Origin: Flavobacterium gyeonganense
GTDB lineage: Bacteria; Bacteroidota; Bacteroidia; Flavobacteriales; Flavobacteriaceae
NCBI RefSeq assembly: GCF_029625295.1
Contig: NZ_CP121112.1
Location: 620,001-684,000, forward strand
Reading direction: 5' to 3'
DNA length: 64,000 nucleotides
In this document: positions 10,132 through 17,687 of the stretch, in pieces
How positions within the stretch are numbered: the first letter of the stretch is position 1
How the letters are laid out: each line of letters opens with the position of its first letter
Translations under genes and position numbers: made by a program
Notes under the pieces: model-generated
Databases searched by the model: none
The model's input: only the letters and a program-made list of their open reading frames with translations
What the model was told of the DNA's origin: nothing

Positions 10132-11031
10132 CTAAAAATCTCCGTAATACACCTGAAAACACGGCAATTTCAAATCATTTCGCCAAGTATCTACTACCTG
10201 GTTTCTATCGTCTAAAACAAATTCTACGAAGTATTTATCTTTTATAAATTCGTTATAGATTTCGGTTTTGATGATCGAATCTTTTCGGCTGTCTTTGGTT
10301 TTACGCATGATTAGTTCAGCGTATTCGATTTCGTGTTTTTGAAGAAATCGCAACGTTGGTTCTTTGTATCGGTCTTCTCTTCCGGAAACCAACAATATTT
10401 CGTATCCCAGTTTCTTGTAGTTTCTCAACACATTGGCCACCGGATTATTGATTTCATCTTCGTCGCATTTACTGGCGTCAAACGGGTTTCTTCCGTTCAT
10501 TAATGCCAGCGTTCCGTCAAGATCGCAAATAATTGCTTTTGGCAGTTCCGGATTCTGCTCACAGTATTCCAGATTTTTATCAACTTTTTTGATTGGTTTG
10601 AAATCGAACTTTTCTTTGGTTTTCTTCAGTTCGTAATACATTTTTTCGATTACCTTTTTCGGAACTTTTCGGTCTCTTTTGTTGTTTCGGTCCAAAAGTT
10701 CTTCAAACGGTAAATCAAAGACTTTGAATTCGATATTTGCCATTTCTGAGAATTCGGTTACCGGTTGTTTCAGGTATTCGGCTTTAACGTTGCAAGTATC
10801 CAAAATTACATTCCATCCGCTTGAAAGCAGGGTTTTAATCTGAACATTGATGATTTTGGAAATCATACTTTCTGCAGCTGGTTCCATTACTTCCTGAAAC
10901 TGCGAAAACCTGATTTCGTCACGACTAATTCGCATGGTTTTGGCTTCGGTTCTCACTTTCCATTCGGCAAACGTACTTTTTCCTGATGCCGGGCAGCCGA
11001 CTAATATCGTTAATGTTGGTATCTTTTTCAT
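10132..11031 (-). CDS. T4 Pnkp-like polynucleotide 5'-kinase/3'-phosphatase
   Basis: The 299-residue protein has an N-terminal P-loop kinase (GCPASGKST, residues 12-20) and a C-terminal HAD phosphatase (ICDLDGTLALMNGR, with Asp170 and Asp172). The C-terminal part follows phage T4 Pnkp closely, including VSGRED, LDDRNQVVDTWR and the terminal YYGDF. The T4 enzyme heals broken RNA by phosphorylating the 5'-OH and removing the 2',3'-cyclic or 3' phosphate, giving ends that ligases can seal. It is the last gene of the run hen1-like, ligase, kinase, only 13 nt after the ligase, so it is almost certainly co-transcribed. It supplies the healing activities that in bacterial Pnkp are fused to the ligase. 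Strong call. Confidence 0.88.
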   Translation of the reverse strand: MKKIPTLTILVGCPASGKSTFAEWKVRTEAKTMRISRDEIRFSQFQEVMEPAAESMISKIINVQIKTLLSSGWNVILDTCNVKAEYLKQPVTEFSEMANIEFKVFDLPFEELLDRNNKRDRKVPKKVIEKMYYELKKTKEKFDFKPIKKVDKNLEYCEQNPELPKAIICDLDGTLALMNGRNPFDASKCDEDEINNPVANVLRNYKKLGYEILLVSGREDRYKEPTLRFLQKHEIEYAELIMRKTKDSRKDSIIKTEIYNEFIKDKYFVEFVLDDRNQVVDTWRNDLKLPCFQVYYGDF

Positions 11032-11044
11032 TTCTATAATCGTA

Positions 11045-12229
11045 TTATAATCTTGGATCTAATGTTTTTTCAATTTCTTCATTATTGATTCTTTTCAAAA
11101 GCAATAAACGCATCAAATAGTTTTCTTCTTCTAAATCTTTGTACGGAATCTGAAGCATTTTTTGATTGATTTCCCAACCGTTTATAGACTGCTCCAACTT
11201 CTTTTTTATATTTCTCTTGTCTAAATAATGGTCAAAATCCTGATGAAAATTAACACCGTAAATCATCGTCAAATAATTATTGTTTCTAACTTTAAAACAA
11301 GGCGGCAGGTTTTTAATGTAATTCTCAACTGGTTTAATCATAATGCCTTCTTCGTTGGCTTCTGTCAGCTTTTCGAAAAAAGAATAAATTTCTTTTAGCT
11401 TTTCTTCTTTATTAGAATCCGTAATTTCTAAATGCAGAAATGCATCATAATTTACCAGTTCATACGTTAAATTACTGTTAGGCAATACTTCTTCACCTGA
11501 AATTTTGACTTCTTTTAAAATTGTGAAAGGCTTAAAATGTATTTCGCCTTCAGTTCCAAATGTATCAATCTGATTTTTGAATACAGTTAAAGATTCCTGC
11601 TGTTTCTCTAAATCCGGGATTTTTACCGCATCCAAAGCTTCATACTGTCGAACAATATGAGACTTATATTTACTTCCAAATTCTTTTCTGGTCAATTGCT
11701 TTTTATCCGAAACATAAGCTGTAAACGATTCCTCTTTTTTTACCGCAACCAGTTTTTCAAGCAATCCCGAAGTTTTCAAATACAAATTATGCGTTTGTAG
11801 AGCATCATAATAACCTGTGAATTCTTTTTCAATTAATCCTGCTCCCAAAACTTTCCACGGTAACAATTCTGAAGCAATCAAAAGCGTTTCAAAATCAGGA
11901 AAAACAATCAGCATTTTGGCATGTAACTCTTTCAGACTGTTTATGGCCTGCTCAACATTGATGTGATCTAATTTGAAACCATTTCTGGAAACAAAATATG
12001 TTTCATCGAGATTTCTCTTTAGATAAATCGTGCAGTAGGAACCCATATATTTTTTCTGAACCACGAAATCAGTCACACCATTTTTCAAATAATAATTGAC
12101 CGCTTCTTCGATGCTTTCGATTTCGTTTTTGTCTTTGCTTTTTGGAGCCGGAGAAATGGTTGGCGAAAAATCATTGATCTTATTTGTGCAGAACCACTCT
12201 ATCCTATTTCTTACTTTAAAATCTAACAT
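11045..12229 (-). CDS. Stand-alone ATP-dependent RNA ligase of bacterial Pnkp type
   Basis: The 394-residue protein carries the nucleotidyltransferase motif I KYMGSYC with the predicted AMP-accepting Lys60. Motif IV EGIMIKP lies near residue 297, and FKVRNNNYLTMIYG follows it, like the C-terminal ligase domain of bacterial Pnkp rather than T4 ligases. A helical C-terminal module of about 80 residues ends the protein. Unlike canonical Pnkp there is no kinase or metallophosphatase on the same chain; those jobs are supplied by the next gene. The gene starts 5 nt after the hen1-like gene and ends 13 nt before the kinase gene. Predicted role: sealing of cleaved RNA, probably tRNA, after damage. 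The partnership with Hen1 follows the known Pnkp/Hen1 pathway; the substrate is inferred. Confidence 0.82.
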   Translation of the reverse strand: MLDFKVRNRIEWFCTNKINDFSPTISPAPKSKDKNEIESIEEAVNYYLKNGVTDFVVQKKYMGSYCTIYLKRNLDETYFVSRNGFKLDHINVEQAINSLKELHAKMLIVFPDFETLLIASELLPWKVLGAGLIEKEFTGYYDALQTHNLYLKTSGLLEKLVAVKKEESFTAYVSDKKQLTRKEFGSKYKSHIVRQYEALDAVKIPDLEKQQESLTVFKNQIDTFGTEGEIHFKPFTILKEVKISGEEVLPNSNLTYELVNYDAFLHLEITDSNKEEKLKEIYSFFEKLTEANEEGIMIKPVENYIKNLPPCFKVRNNNYLTMIYGVNFHQDFDHYLDKRNIKKKLEQSINGWEINQKMLQIPYKDLEEENYLMRLLLLKRINNEEIEKTLDPRL

Positions 12230-12233
12230 CTCT

Positions 12234-13511
12234 TTACTTTTTTTGAATGATTACCGCACTTGTCGGGTAAATTCCTTTTACACAATCTCCTACTCCATAA
12301 AATGTTTTAGGATTTGGAAAAATCTCCTCAATTAACTTTACAAATTCTTCATTCGATAATTCGAAATCATGATCATCGTGTCTGAACTCTTCTGTCAATT
12401 CATAATTTACGTTGAAATCTTTATCCGGTGTTGTTACAAATAATCGCGTAAAATTGGTATTATCCCGAATCCAGATCAACAATGATTTTGCTTCTTCTAA
12501 CGAATTGTGCTCAATCACTTCGCTTAAAATAATCTGGCCTTCAAAATCTTTAAGCTCATCTAATTTTTCAATCCAAACCAAATGATCTGCTCTTTCAATA
12601 GCCTGAATTTTATCTGCGACATGTTTAAAATCGACCTCATCGTAAGCGTAATATTCCTGCGTAAATCCTCTTTTATTTAATAATTTGAAATATTGCAATT
12701 CGCCACAGCCGAAATCCATAACAGCTTCATCAAAATCAATTTTACTGCAAATGAATTCTTTTCTCGATTGATGTGTATCTGTAAAAACAAACTGCACTTC
12801 ATTATCAAAATATGCTTCTAACTGCGGTTTAAATTTCTCAAACTGCACCGGAGAACGCATGATTCTTTTTATAAAAAGATAAAATACGAAATACGGAATT
12901 CCGGTAAGATTGGTAAACATCGTAATATGCTTCTGAATGAAAAAATCATCAATAAAGGTGTACACTGCATACCTGTTGGTGAAATGTGTAAATAAAGCTA
13001 CCAGTGAAAATTTCTGAACAGCTTCCCTTATCGTTGCTCCTTCAATCGTTAATTCATAATTATTGCCAATCTTATGTTTGATCGTAATGCCTTCAATATA
13101 TTTGGACAAAAGATATTTTTCGTTTTTATACCAGCCGGAATCTATAAAGAATGTCGGAACTTCGATTGTACATTTTCCGGTATCTACTTCATCGTAATTT
13201 TTATCTAACCAGGAAATCATCGTTTCGCTTAAAACTTTGTTTTCTTTGTATAAATGATTAAAAAACTCCGTCATGATGTTTAATGCCAGCAACGGACTGC
13301 AGTAACTTTGAAAATCGATTTGATTTCCTTCTTCCGGCAGATAACTGTTTTTGCCGTCTAAAAAGACACAGTGATATTCGTTTTCGGCAATTACATTTCC
13401 AATTAAAATCCCGTTTTTCAATTCTTTCAGATAAAGCCCCTGATCGGTGTTCGGGTTCTTGTAAAGAATGTCCAAAAAGTATTTATTTTCCGATTTAAGT
13501 TTTATAATCAT
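12234..13511 (-). CDS. hen1: Hen1-like 3'-terminal RNA ribose 2'-O-methyltransferase
   Basis: The 425-residue protein has an N-terminal region of about 230 residues and a C-terminal SAM methyltransferase: VMDFGCGELQYFKLL is the SAM-binding motif, followed by the Hen1 hallmarks SEVIEH and FRHDDHDFELS, whose Glu and His residues bind the catalytic metal. Bacterial Hen1 methylates the 2'-OH at a break before ligation so that the repaired RNA resists a second cut by the same ribotoxin. It is the first gene of a three-gene operon with the Pnkp-type ligase (5 nt) and the T4-like kinase. The operator at 13547-13569 and a TATATTTG -7 box at 13538-13531 lie directly upstream, which supports the ATG at 13511. 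Confidence 0.85.
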   Translation of the reverse strand: MIIKLKSENKYFLDILYKNPNTDQGLYLKELKNGILIGNVIAENEYHCVFLDGKNSYLPEEGNQIDFQSYCSPLLALNIMTEFFNHLYKENKVLSETMISWLDKNYDEVDTGKCTIEVPTFFIDSGWYKNEKYLLSKYIEGITIKHKIGNNYELTIEGATIREAVQKFSLVALFTHFTNRYAVYTFIDDFFIQKHITMFTNLTGIPYFVFYLFIKRIMRSPVQFEKFKPQLEAYFDNEVQFVFTDTHQSRKEFICSKIDFDEAVMDFGCGELQYFKLLNKRGFTQEYYAYDEVDFKHVADKIQAIERADHLVWIEKLDELKDFEGQIILSEVIEHNSLEEAKSLLIWIRDNTNFTRLFVTTPDKDFNVNYELTEEFRHDDHDFELSNEEFVKLIEEIFPNPKTFYGVGDCVKGIYPTSAVIIQKK

Positions 13512-13530
13512 GACCTTTATTTTTGTTTGA

Positions 13531-13538
13531 CAAATATA
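13531..13538 (-). promoter_or_regulatory. -7 promoter box of the hen1-like operon
   Basis: TATATTTG on the minus strand matches the Bacteroidota -7 consensus TAnnTTTG, 20 nt before the ATG. The operator edge is exactly 8 nt further upstream, and no normally spaced -33 TTTG is seen. Confidence 0.6.
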
Positions 13539-13546
13539 GCTTTGTC

Positions 13547-13569
13547 ACTGCGCAATTATTTTGCGCAGT
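13547..13569 (-). promoter_or_regulatory. RNA-repair operator, copy 1 (perfect palindrome)
   Basis: ACTGCGCAA-N5-TTGCGCAGT, two 9-bp arms in perfect inverted repeat around AATAA (minus-strand reading). It covers the -33 region of the hen1-like operon. Three related copies lie at 14632, 17660 and 18109, each with 8 nt to the -7 box. The WYL regulator at 19045 is the best candidate to bind it; that link is inferred from proximity. Confidence 0.75.
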
Positions 13570-13581
13570 TTTAATTAAATT

Positions 13582-14598
13582 TTATTCTTCTTTTCTATTA
13601 AACGGTTTTTCAAATTTTGGCCGAATCATTTTCCAGATTGTCTCTGAATACTCTTTTCCGTCCAGCATCCAAAACAAAACACCTGGATATTTACACGTTT
13701 GAAAATACAAAGCGGTTTCCTTACGGGATTCTAACACTTTAAAATCTGCTTTACATTGCGCTTCGATTGCTTTATACTCATTTTCCAGATTTGTTTTAGT
13801 CAGCTTCACCCAGCTAAAAAATTCATCAGGAACACGCTCTAAAATTTCTTCGAATGACTGATTGGTTTTTAAATATTCCCAGATATTCAGATTAGAAACC
13901 TGAGTAACGATTCGGTGTAAACGAAGGTATTCTTCGAATTTAATTTTTACCCGAAAATTATCTGCGTATTTAATGATAAAGCCTTCTTTATTGGAGGTAT
14001 TCATTTCTTTTAAAGTCAGAATATCTTTTATCCCATTGTATTTTTCAACCATTGGAAAACCAATATCTTCCAGCGGAAATTCTGCTCCGGACTGCGTATT
14101 GATAACAGCCAGCAAAACCAGTTCTTCTGATGCTCCGTAATCTAAAACAATACGGTTTTCAGGATAGATAATTTCAAACAAATACGTTTTGGTTTTATCC
14201 AGTAATGACCATGTAGCTTTATATTTTCCATGAAGCATTTCATTCGCTTTATCCGACTGATCGCTGGCAAAAGAACCCCGGCTCGCTATAAATGGGATGT
14301 CATTTATCCAGTACAAAATTCCAAGCGAACCATCCATTTTATCAAACACTTCAAAAGTTGTATTGGGAAGCATTTGATTTTCCATTTCACCCAAATTAAA
14401 AAACTTAGGAAAAGGTCTGGCTACAACATTTCCATTTGCATCTAAAATCAAACCCCGGCAGCTTAATGTAATTTCATTCCAGACTCTCTCAAATTGGGCA
14501 TTTTGAGTGTAATTATAAATATACAAATCATGCTCAGGATGTTTGTTTACCCTGATATAATTTTGCGAAATCATTTCTTTTAAAAGCGTTGTATTCAT
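13582..14598 (-). CDS. T4 RNA ligase 1-like ATP-dependent RNA ligase
   Basis: The 338-residue protein has the Rnl1-type series SCRGLILDANG, ARPFPKFFNLGE and motif I FDKMDGSLG with the predicted nucleophile Lys87. TYLFEIIYPENRIVLDY follows, then EGFIIKYADNFRVKIKFEEY as motifs IV and V. T4 Rnl1 repairs tRNA cut in the anticodon loop by host anticodon nuclease, which fits this setting. It is a second, different ligase next to the Pnkp-type one. It has its own operator (14632-14654) and -7 box (14623-14616), so it is a separate unit of the same putative regulon; only 70 nt separate its stop from the hen1-like ATG. Length is close to the family's. Confidence 0.85.
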   Translation of the reverse strand: MNTTLLKEMISQNYIRVNKHPEHDLYIYNYTQNAQFERVWNEITLSCRGLILDANGNVVARPFPKFFNLGEMENQMLPNTTFEVFDKMDGSLGILYWINDIPFIASRGSFASDQSDKANEMLHGKYKATWSLLDKTKTYLFEIIYPENRIVLDYGASEELVLLAVINTQSGAEFPLEDIGFPMVEKYNGIKDILTLKEMNTSNKEGFIIKYADNFRVKIKFEEYLRLHRIVTQVSNLNIWEYLKTNQSFEEILERVPDEFFSWVKLTKTNLENEYKAIEAQCKADFKVLESRKETALYFQTCKYPGVLFWMLDGKEYSETIWKMIRPKFEKPFNRKEE

Positions 14599-14631
14599 TA
14601 GTTCTAATCTTTGAACAAATATTCAAAATTC

Positions 14632-14654
14632 AATGCGCAGTTATTTTGCTTAGA
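14632..14654 (-). promoter_or_regulatory. RNA-repair operator, copy 2 (degenerate)
   Basis: Minus-strand reading TCTAAGCAA-AATAA-CTGCGCATT. The core GCAAAATAA..TGCGCA is kept while the outer arm is degenerate. It stands 8 nt upstream of AATATTTG (14623-14616), the -7 box of the Rnl1-like gene, the same geometry as the other three copies. Confidence 0.6.
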
Positions 14655-14701
14655 TAATTTATTTCTCGTAAAGTTTTATAAAGACTGTAAACGTGCTTTT
14701 T

Positions 14702-14801
14702 GTCATTTCGACGTAAGGAGAAATCTCCGTTGCAAAATCGACAAAGTATTGCTTTTGATTGCGGAGCTACTTTCGGAGATTTCTCCTTACGTCGAAATGA
14801 C
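14702..14801. repeat. Interspersed hairpin repeat, copy 3
   Basis: Begins GTCATTTCGACGTAAGGAG and ends CTTACGTCGAAATGAC, the most symmetrical copy in the window. Together with copy 2 of the operator it fills most of the 307-nt gap between the Rnl1-like gene and the RING/TerD-like gene. Confidence 0.85.
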
Positions 14802-14849
14802 ATAAAACAAGAAAATGCATTTAATCCTTATAATCTGAAGAAAAACTTT

Positions 14850-14880
14850 GCGGAGACGCACAGCAGTGCGCCTCTACAAA
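14850..14880. repeat. Short hairpin repeat GACGCACAGCAGTGCGCCTC
   Basis: GAGACGCACAGCAGTGCGCCTCTAC is a short imperfect palindrome. A related copy GACACACTACTGTGCGTCTCTAC lies at about 59880-59902. It is about 26 nt past the 3' end of the RING/TerD-like gene. Confidence 0.5.
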
Positions 14881-14905
14881 ACCTTTTTCTCTTTGTTACT
14901 TTGAC

Positions 14906-17146
14906 TTAATCTATTAACAATTGCGTCACAACCGCCGGATTCATCGCCCATTGAGCTGTGTACACCTCATCAGCGATTTCATTTTCGGTAATCGTTAAGC
15001 CTTGTGCTTCCGCTTTAAGCTGTAATAAACTACCAATATTCAATTTGCTGTTTAGTTTTGCCAATAAAGCCTGAACGCCTTTGAAATCCAAACCGCCTAC
15101 AACCTGACCTCCAAAAGTCATCTCTAACCAAAGGATTTCTCTTTTGGCTACATCCAACACTCCAAAAACCAAACCTTTGGCAACATTCTGCGTTACACGA
15201 ACCTGATGATCTACACACGACGGATCGTAAGCCACACCAGTTCGTTCCGAAATTTTCATTGGATATTTGCTGTTCATCCAACCTACAACAAGATTTGGTG
15301 TAATACTTCCGTTGCTGTAGGCGTTGCAGGTAAAAGTTACAAATTTTGCGTTGGCTTTTGCCAATTGGTCGATATTGATGTTGATATATTCGGCAGTTCC
15401 AATTTTATTCGGAATACTTCTGATATCACCACTATGCTGACAACCTGTAGTCGTTAATCGGCTGAAAGAACAAATATCGGCTTTATCTTCATAAGCAATA
15501 TGACAGCTCAAATCCATATCTAAATGCTGCGCTGGCAAATCTTTCCCCCATTGCATAAACAATCGCACTTCATTTCCTTCGATTGGGAAACGTGTTCCCA
15601 TTAAAGCAACTGGCAAATCCTGAACGGTATCGCTTCGATCTCCTATAGAAACCGGAATATTAAACAATTGCGGATCGATATAAATTGTTTTATTTGAATT
15701 TGAAACCGACGCAAATCGTTTTTTCATCGCCAAAATAGTCAAGTCTTCGATTTGAATTTTCATTGTTTCCAACTGATTATCATCGTACAACTTCAACAAC
15801 TGATTTGACGCAATTCTTTTGTTTGTTCCGCCCAAAGGTTTCACACTTCTCTGTATGTTTACATCAAAGTAATTCTGCGCATACATGTTTAATGTAAACA
15901 CCAGTCTTGCCGGAACTTTATCGATGATCTCTTCGAAATGGGCAATAGTTTCCTCTGCTCCAAACCAAAGCATATTCGAAAATAACGAACGTGCAAACAA
16001 TCCCGGACGTTGTTTTAATAAGGCAAATGTTTTATCTGCATCAAATTTCAATCTTGACGAATCTACTTTGCTTTGCCAAACATCGTACACTTGGTTGTAG
16101 AATACATCTATTAAAAAGTTCAATTTCTTAAACCCTTTTCTTTTGCTGTATTCTGCCAAACGCAACGCTCGGATAAAACGAACCCACATTCCTCTTTTTG
16201 GATGCATGATTTCGCACATTGCTTCTACATCCAAATTCATATTATTTAACCAATTGGCGACCATCAAACATTCTTTTCGGGAATATTTTAGTTTCAAATC
16301 TTTTTTAGAAGCAATTCTTGCCTTAGCGCTTGTATCTAAAACATTATGGAAATGCTGTGCATTTTTTGATGTTCTTTTGATAATCGTTTTTGGCTCGATA
16401 ATCTGAAGCATTCCTGTGTTTTTATACCACAAGTATCGTAAGATATCGGTTGGTGTTTTTAAAAACTGAGAGGCTTCGTCTTCTTTACCATTTTCGATCA
16501 AAAGATCAATCACCAGCATTAAAGTTTCCTTCATTGCCACTTCTGTTTTTGGTAAAGGCAAATATTGCATCGCCATTTTTAAACTATCTACCTGAGTAGC
16601 GTCTAAAGCGGTTTTAGATTGCAATAATGAGATATAGAAATCATTTAAATCTCTTTCTGACCACAATTCAAGGACTTTTAATTTGCTTCCTTGTCCGATA
16701 TTTTCCAGTTTTCCGAATTCAAACGGAGTTCCGCAGAACGGACAACCATTGTATCTTTCTAATGGAAAAGTATTATCAGGGATAATATGTCCGCATTGTA
16801 AAGTTGTTCCGTTTTTCACACCTAAAACATTCCAGAAATAAGTTAAAATATGATCCAAAACAGATTCGCCTGTTGGAACATTCCATTCTTTTACCAATGG
16901 CGTCCAGTTTTTATCTGTTCCTAAAACTTCTCTCAAAACTTCTAAAACCTCAATTTTATAATTCGGGCTCACATTGTTTAAAGCGTGAAGCAATGACTCA
17001 GAAAATGTAAATCCAAGTTTTGAAACATTGGCTAACAAAACTGAAGTTGTTCCTGATAAATTTTTAACGTCATTCGTAATCATTTCTGATGGAATGAAAA
17101 TAGCATTTTGACGTAAACTGATTTTTAATAATTCTTTTGTTTTCAT
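14906..17146 (-). CDS. Large RING-like and TerD-like domain protein (MXAN_6230/SCO0854 type)
   Basis: The 746-residue protein has a RING-like zinc site (CGH at 118-120, CPFC at 135-138) after a helical N-terminus. A long alpha-solenoid-like middle follows (residues about 150-450, with KYSRKECLMVANWLNN and HPKRGMWVRFIRAL). The beta-rich C-terminus holds MDLSCHIAYEDKADICSFSR, ITPNLVVGWMN and AKREILWLEMTFGG, reminiscent of TerD-type domains. I recall such proteins under the label MXAN_6230/SCO0854 family RING-domain protein; function is unknown. It looks like a scaffold. Its leader, about 480 nt long, contains the tRNA-like RNA and five repeats, and starts at a promoter with the island's operator. 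A scaffold that binds the leader-derived RNA is a hypothesis. Family call is moderate. Confidence 0.65.
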   Translation of the reverse strand: MKTKELLKISLRQNAIFIPSEMITNDVKNLSGTTSVLLANVSKLGFTFSESLLHALNNVSPNYKIEVLEVLREVLGTDKNWTPLVKEWNVPTGESVLDHILTYFWNVLGVKNGTTLQCGHIIPDNTFPLERYNGCPFCGTPFEFGKLENIGQGSKLKVLELWSERDLNDFYISLLQSKTALDATQVDSLKMAMQYLPLPKTEVAMKETLMLVIDLLIENGKEDEASQFLKTPTDILRYLWYKNTGMLQIIEPKTIIKRTSKNAQHFHNVLDTSAKARIASKKDLKLKYSRKECLMVANWLNNMNLDVEAMCEIMHPKRGMWVRFIRALRLAEYSKRKGFKKLNFLIDVFYNQVYDVWQSKVDSSRLKFDADKTFALLKQRPGLFARSLFSNMLWFGAEETIAHFEEIIDKVPARLVFTLNMYAQNYFDVNIQRSVKPLGGTNKRIASNQLLKLYDDNQLETMKIQIEDLTILAMKKRFASVSNSNKTIYIDPQLFNIPVSIGDRSDTVQDLPVALMGTRFPIEGNEVRLFMQWGKDLPAQHLDMDLSCHIAYEDKADICSFSRLTTTGCQHSGDIRSIPNKIGTAEYININIDQLAKANAKFVTFTCNAYSNGSITPNLVVGWMNSKYPMKISERTGVAYDPSCVDHQVRVTQNVAKGLVFGVLDVAKREILWLEMTFGGQVVGGLDFKGVQALLAKLNSKLNIGSLLQLKAEAQGLTITENEIADEVYTAQWAMNPAVVTQLLID

Positions 17147-17338
17147 TTTTTTTTAAATTTTAAAATTTAGATAATGGTGCTTCTGAGTTCTACCTAAAAG
17201 AGTGTTTGAAGTAAGAAGCACTTGACCTTAAATTCGAGTGTAATTGATGAACTATTTTATCTGGTGGGTTTCCCCGAGAAGTAAGTTAATCTTGACCCTC
17301 GTTTTTTATTAATGATGATTTTAAAACTTTAATGCCAA

Positions 17339-17352
17339 CTTCCTCTCGGAAG
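17339..17352 (-). ncRNA. GNRA-capped hairpin in the leader RNA
   Basis: On the minus strand CTTCC-GAGA-GGAAG forms a 5-bp stem closed by a GAGA (GNRA) tetraloop, between repeat copies 3 and 4. This supports the leader being a folded RNA rather than plain spacer. Confidence 0.55.
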
Positions 17353-17400
17353 ATGGGGAATTAACCTGTAAGAAGTAAGTTTTAATTGACCATTAATAGT

Positions 17401-17516
17401 GAAGCAGATGGGATTCGAACCCACGACCCGGACATTAAAAGTGTACGAAGTAAGTTTGGATTGACCCTTTAAGGATAATTTCAAAACTACCTGCTCTACC
17501 GCTGAGCTACTGCTTC
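17401..17516 (-). ncRNA. tRNA-like RNA with an insertion, in the leader of the RING/TerD-like gene
   Basis: The minus strand gives a 7-bp acceptor stem (GAAGCAG with CTGCTTC), a D arm GCTC-AGCGGTA-GAGC and a perfect T arm GTGGG-TTCGAAT-CCCAT. The anticodon region is abnormal: GGTAG-TTTTGAA-ATTATCC pairs badly and is followed by about 40 extra bases that contain one GGTCAA-N7-TTACTTC copy. The body is 116 nt rather than about 75. If the loop is TTTTGAA the anticodon would read UUG, but normal flavobacterial tRNA-Gln does not start like this, so I do not call it a functional tRNA. CCA is not encoded. It could be a decoy or cofactor RNA for the repair proteins, or a tRNA with an intron-like insertion. 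Confidence 0.75.
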
Positions 17517-17643
17517 CTTATTATAATGAATAAAAAGGTAATGGTATAAGTATGTACATTGGAAAGTGTTTTCGAAGTAACTCAAACTTGACCTGTTTTA
17601 TTCTTTATTTTATTTCTATGAACGTTTGTTTTTTATTTCTGAA

Positions 17644-17651
17644 CAAAGATT
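17644..17651 (-). promoter_or_regulatory. -7 promoter box of the tRNA-like/RING-TerD unit
   Basis: AATCTTTG on the minus strand, 8 nt from the operator copy 3. Transcription would begin near 17640, some 45 nt before the first leader repeat and about 490 nt before the ATG at 17146. Confidence 0.5.
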
Positions 17652-17659
17652 TCAAAACT

Positions 17660-17682
17660 AGTACGCGGTTATTTTGCGTAGT
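17660..17682 (-). promoter_or_regulatory. RNA-repair operator, copy 3
   Basis: Minus-strand reading ACTACGCAA-AATAA-CCGCGTACT. It keeps the CGCAAAATAA core and the CGCG/CGCA arms and has the same 8-nt distance to the -7 box as the other copies. It places the tRNA-like leader and the RING/TerD-like gene in the same putative regulon. Confidence 0.7.
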
Positions 17683-17687
17683 AAGAA

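Larger units (their letters stand above)
17208..17593 (-). repeat. Five copies of GGTCAA-N7-TTACTTC in the leader RNA
   Basis: Exact copies on the minus strand lie at 17593-17574, 17466-17447, 17391-17372, 17297-17278 and 17227-17208. In all five the two blocks are identical and separated by exactly 7 variable bases. Starts are 70 to 127 nt apart, so this is a dispersed motif, not a tandem repeat. The second copy lies inside the tRNA-like body. Three copies are followed by ACACT or ACAGG-like sequence 2-4 nt downstream. The two blocks are not complementary to each other, so this is more likely a protein- or RNA-binding element than a simple stem. Confidence 0.8.

Noticed and set aside
17401..17516. 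Calling the element a normal tRNA-Gln(UUG)
   Set aside because: The body is about 40 nt too long, the anticodon stem does not pair properly, and its acceptor stem does not look like the usual tRNA-Gln, so I list it as tRNA-like ncRNA.
17208..17593. CRISPR-like array
   Set aside because: The repeated blocks are short and bipartite with irregular 70-127 nt spacing and lie inside a leader RNA; no cas genes are present.
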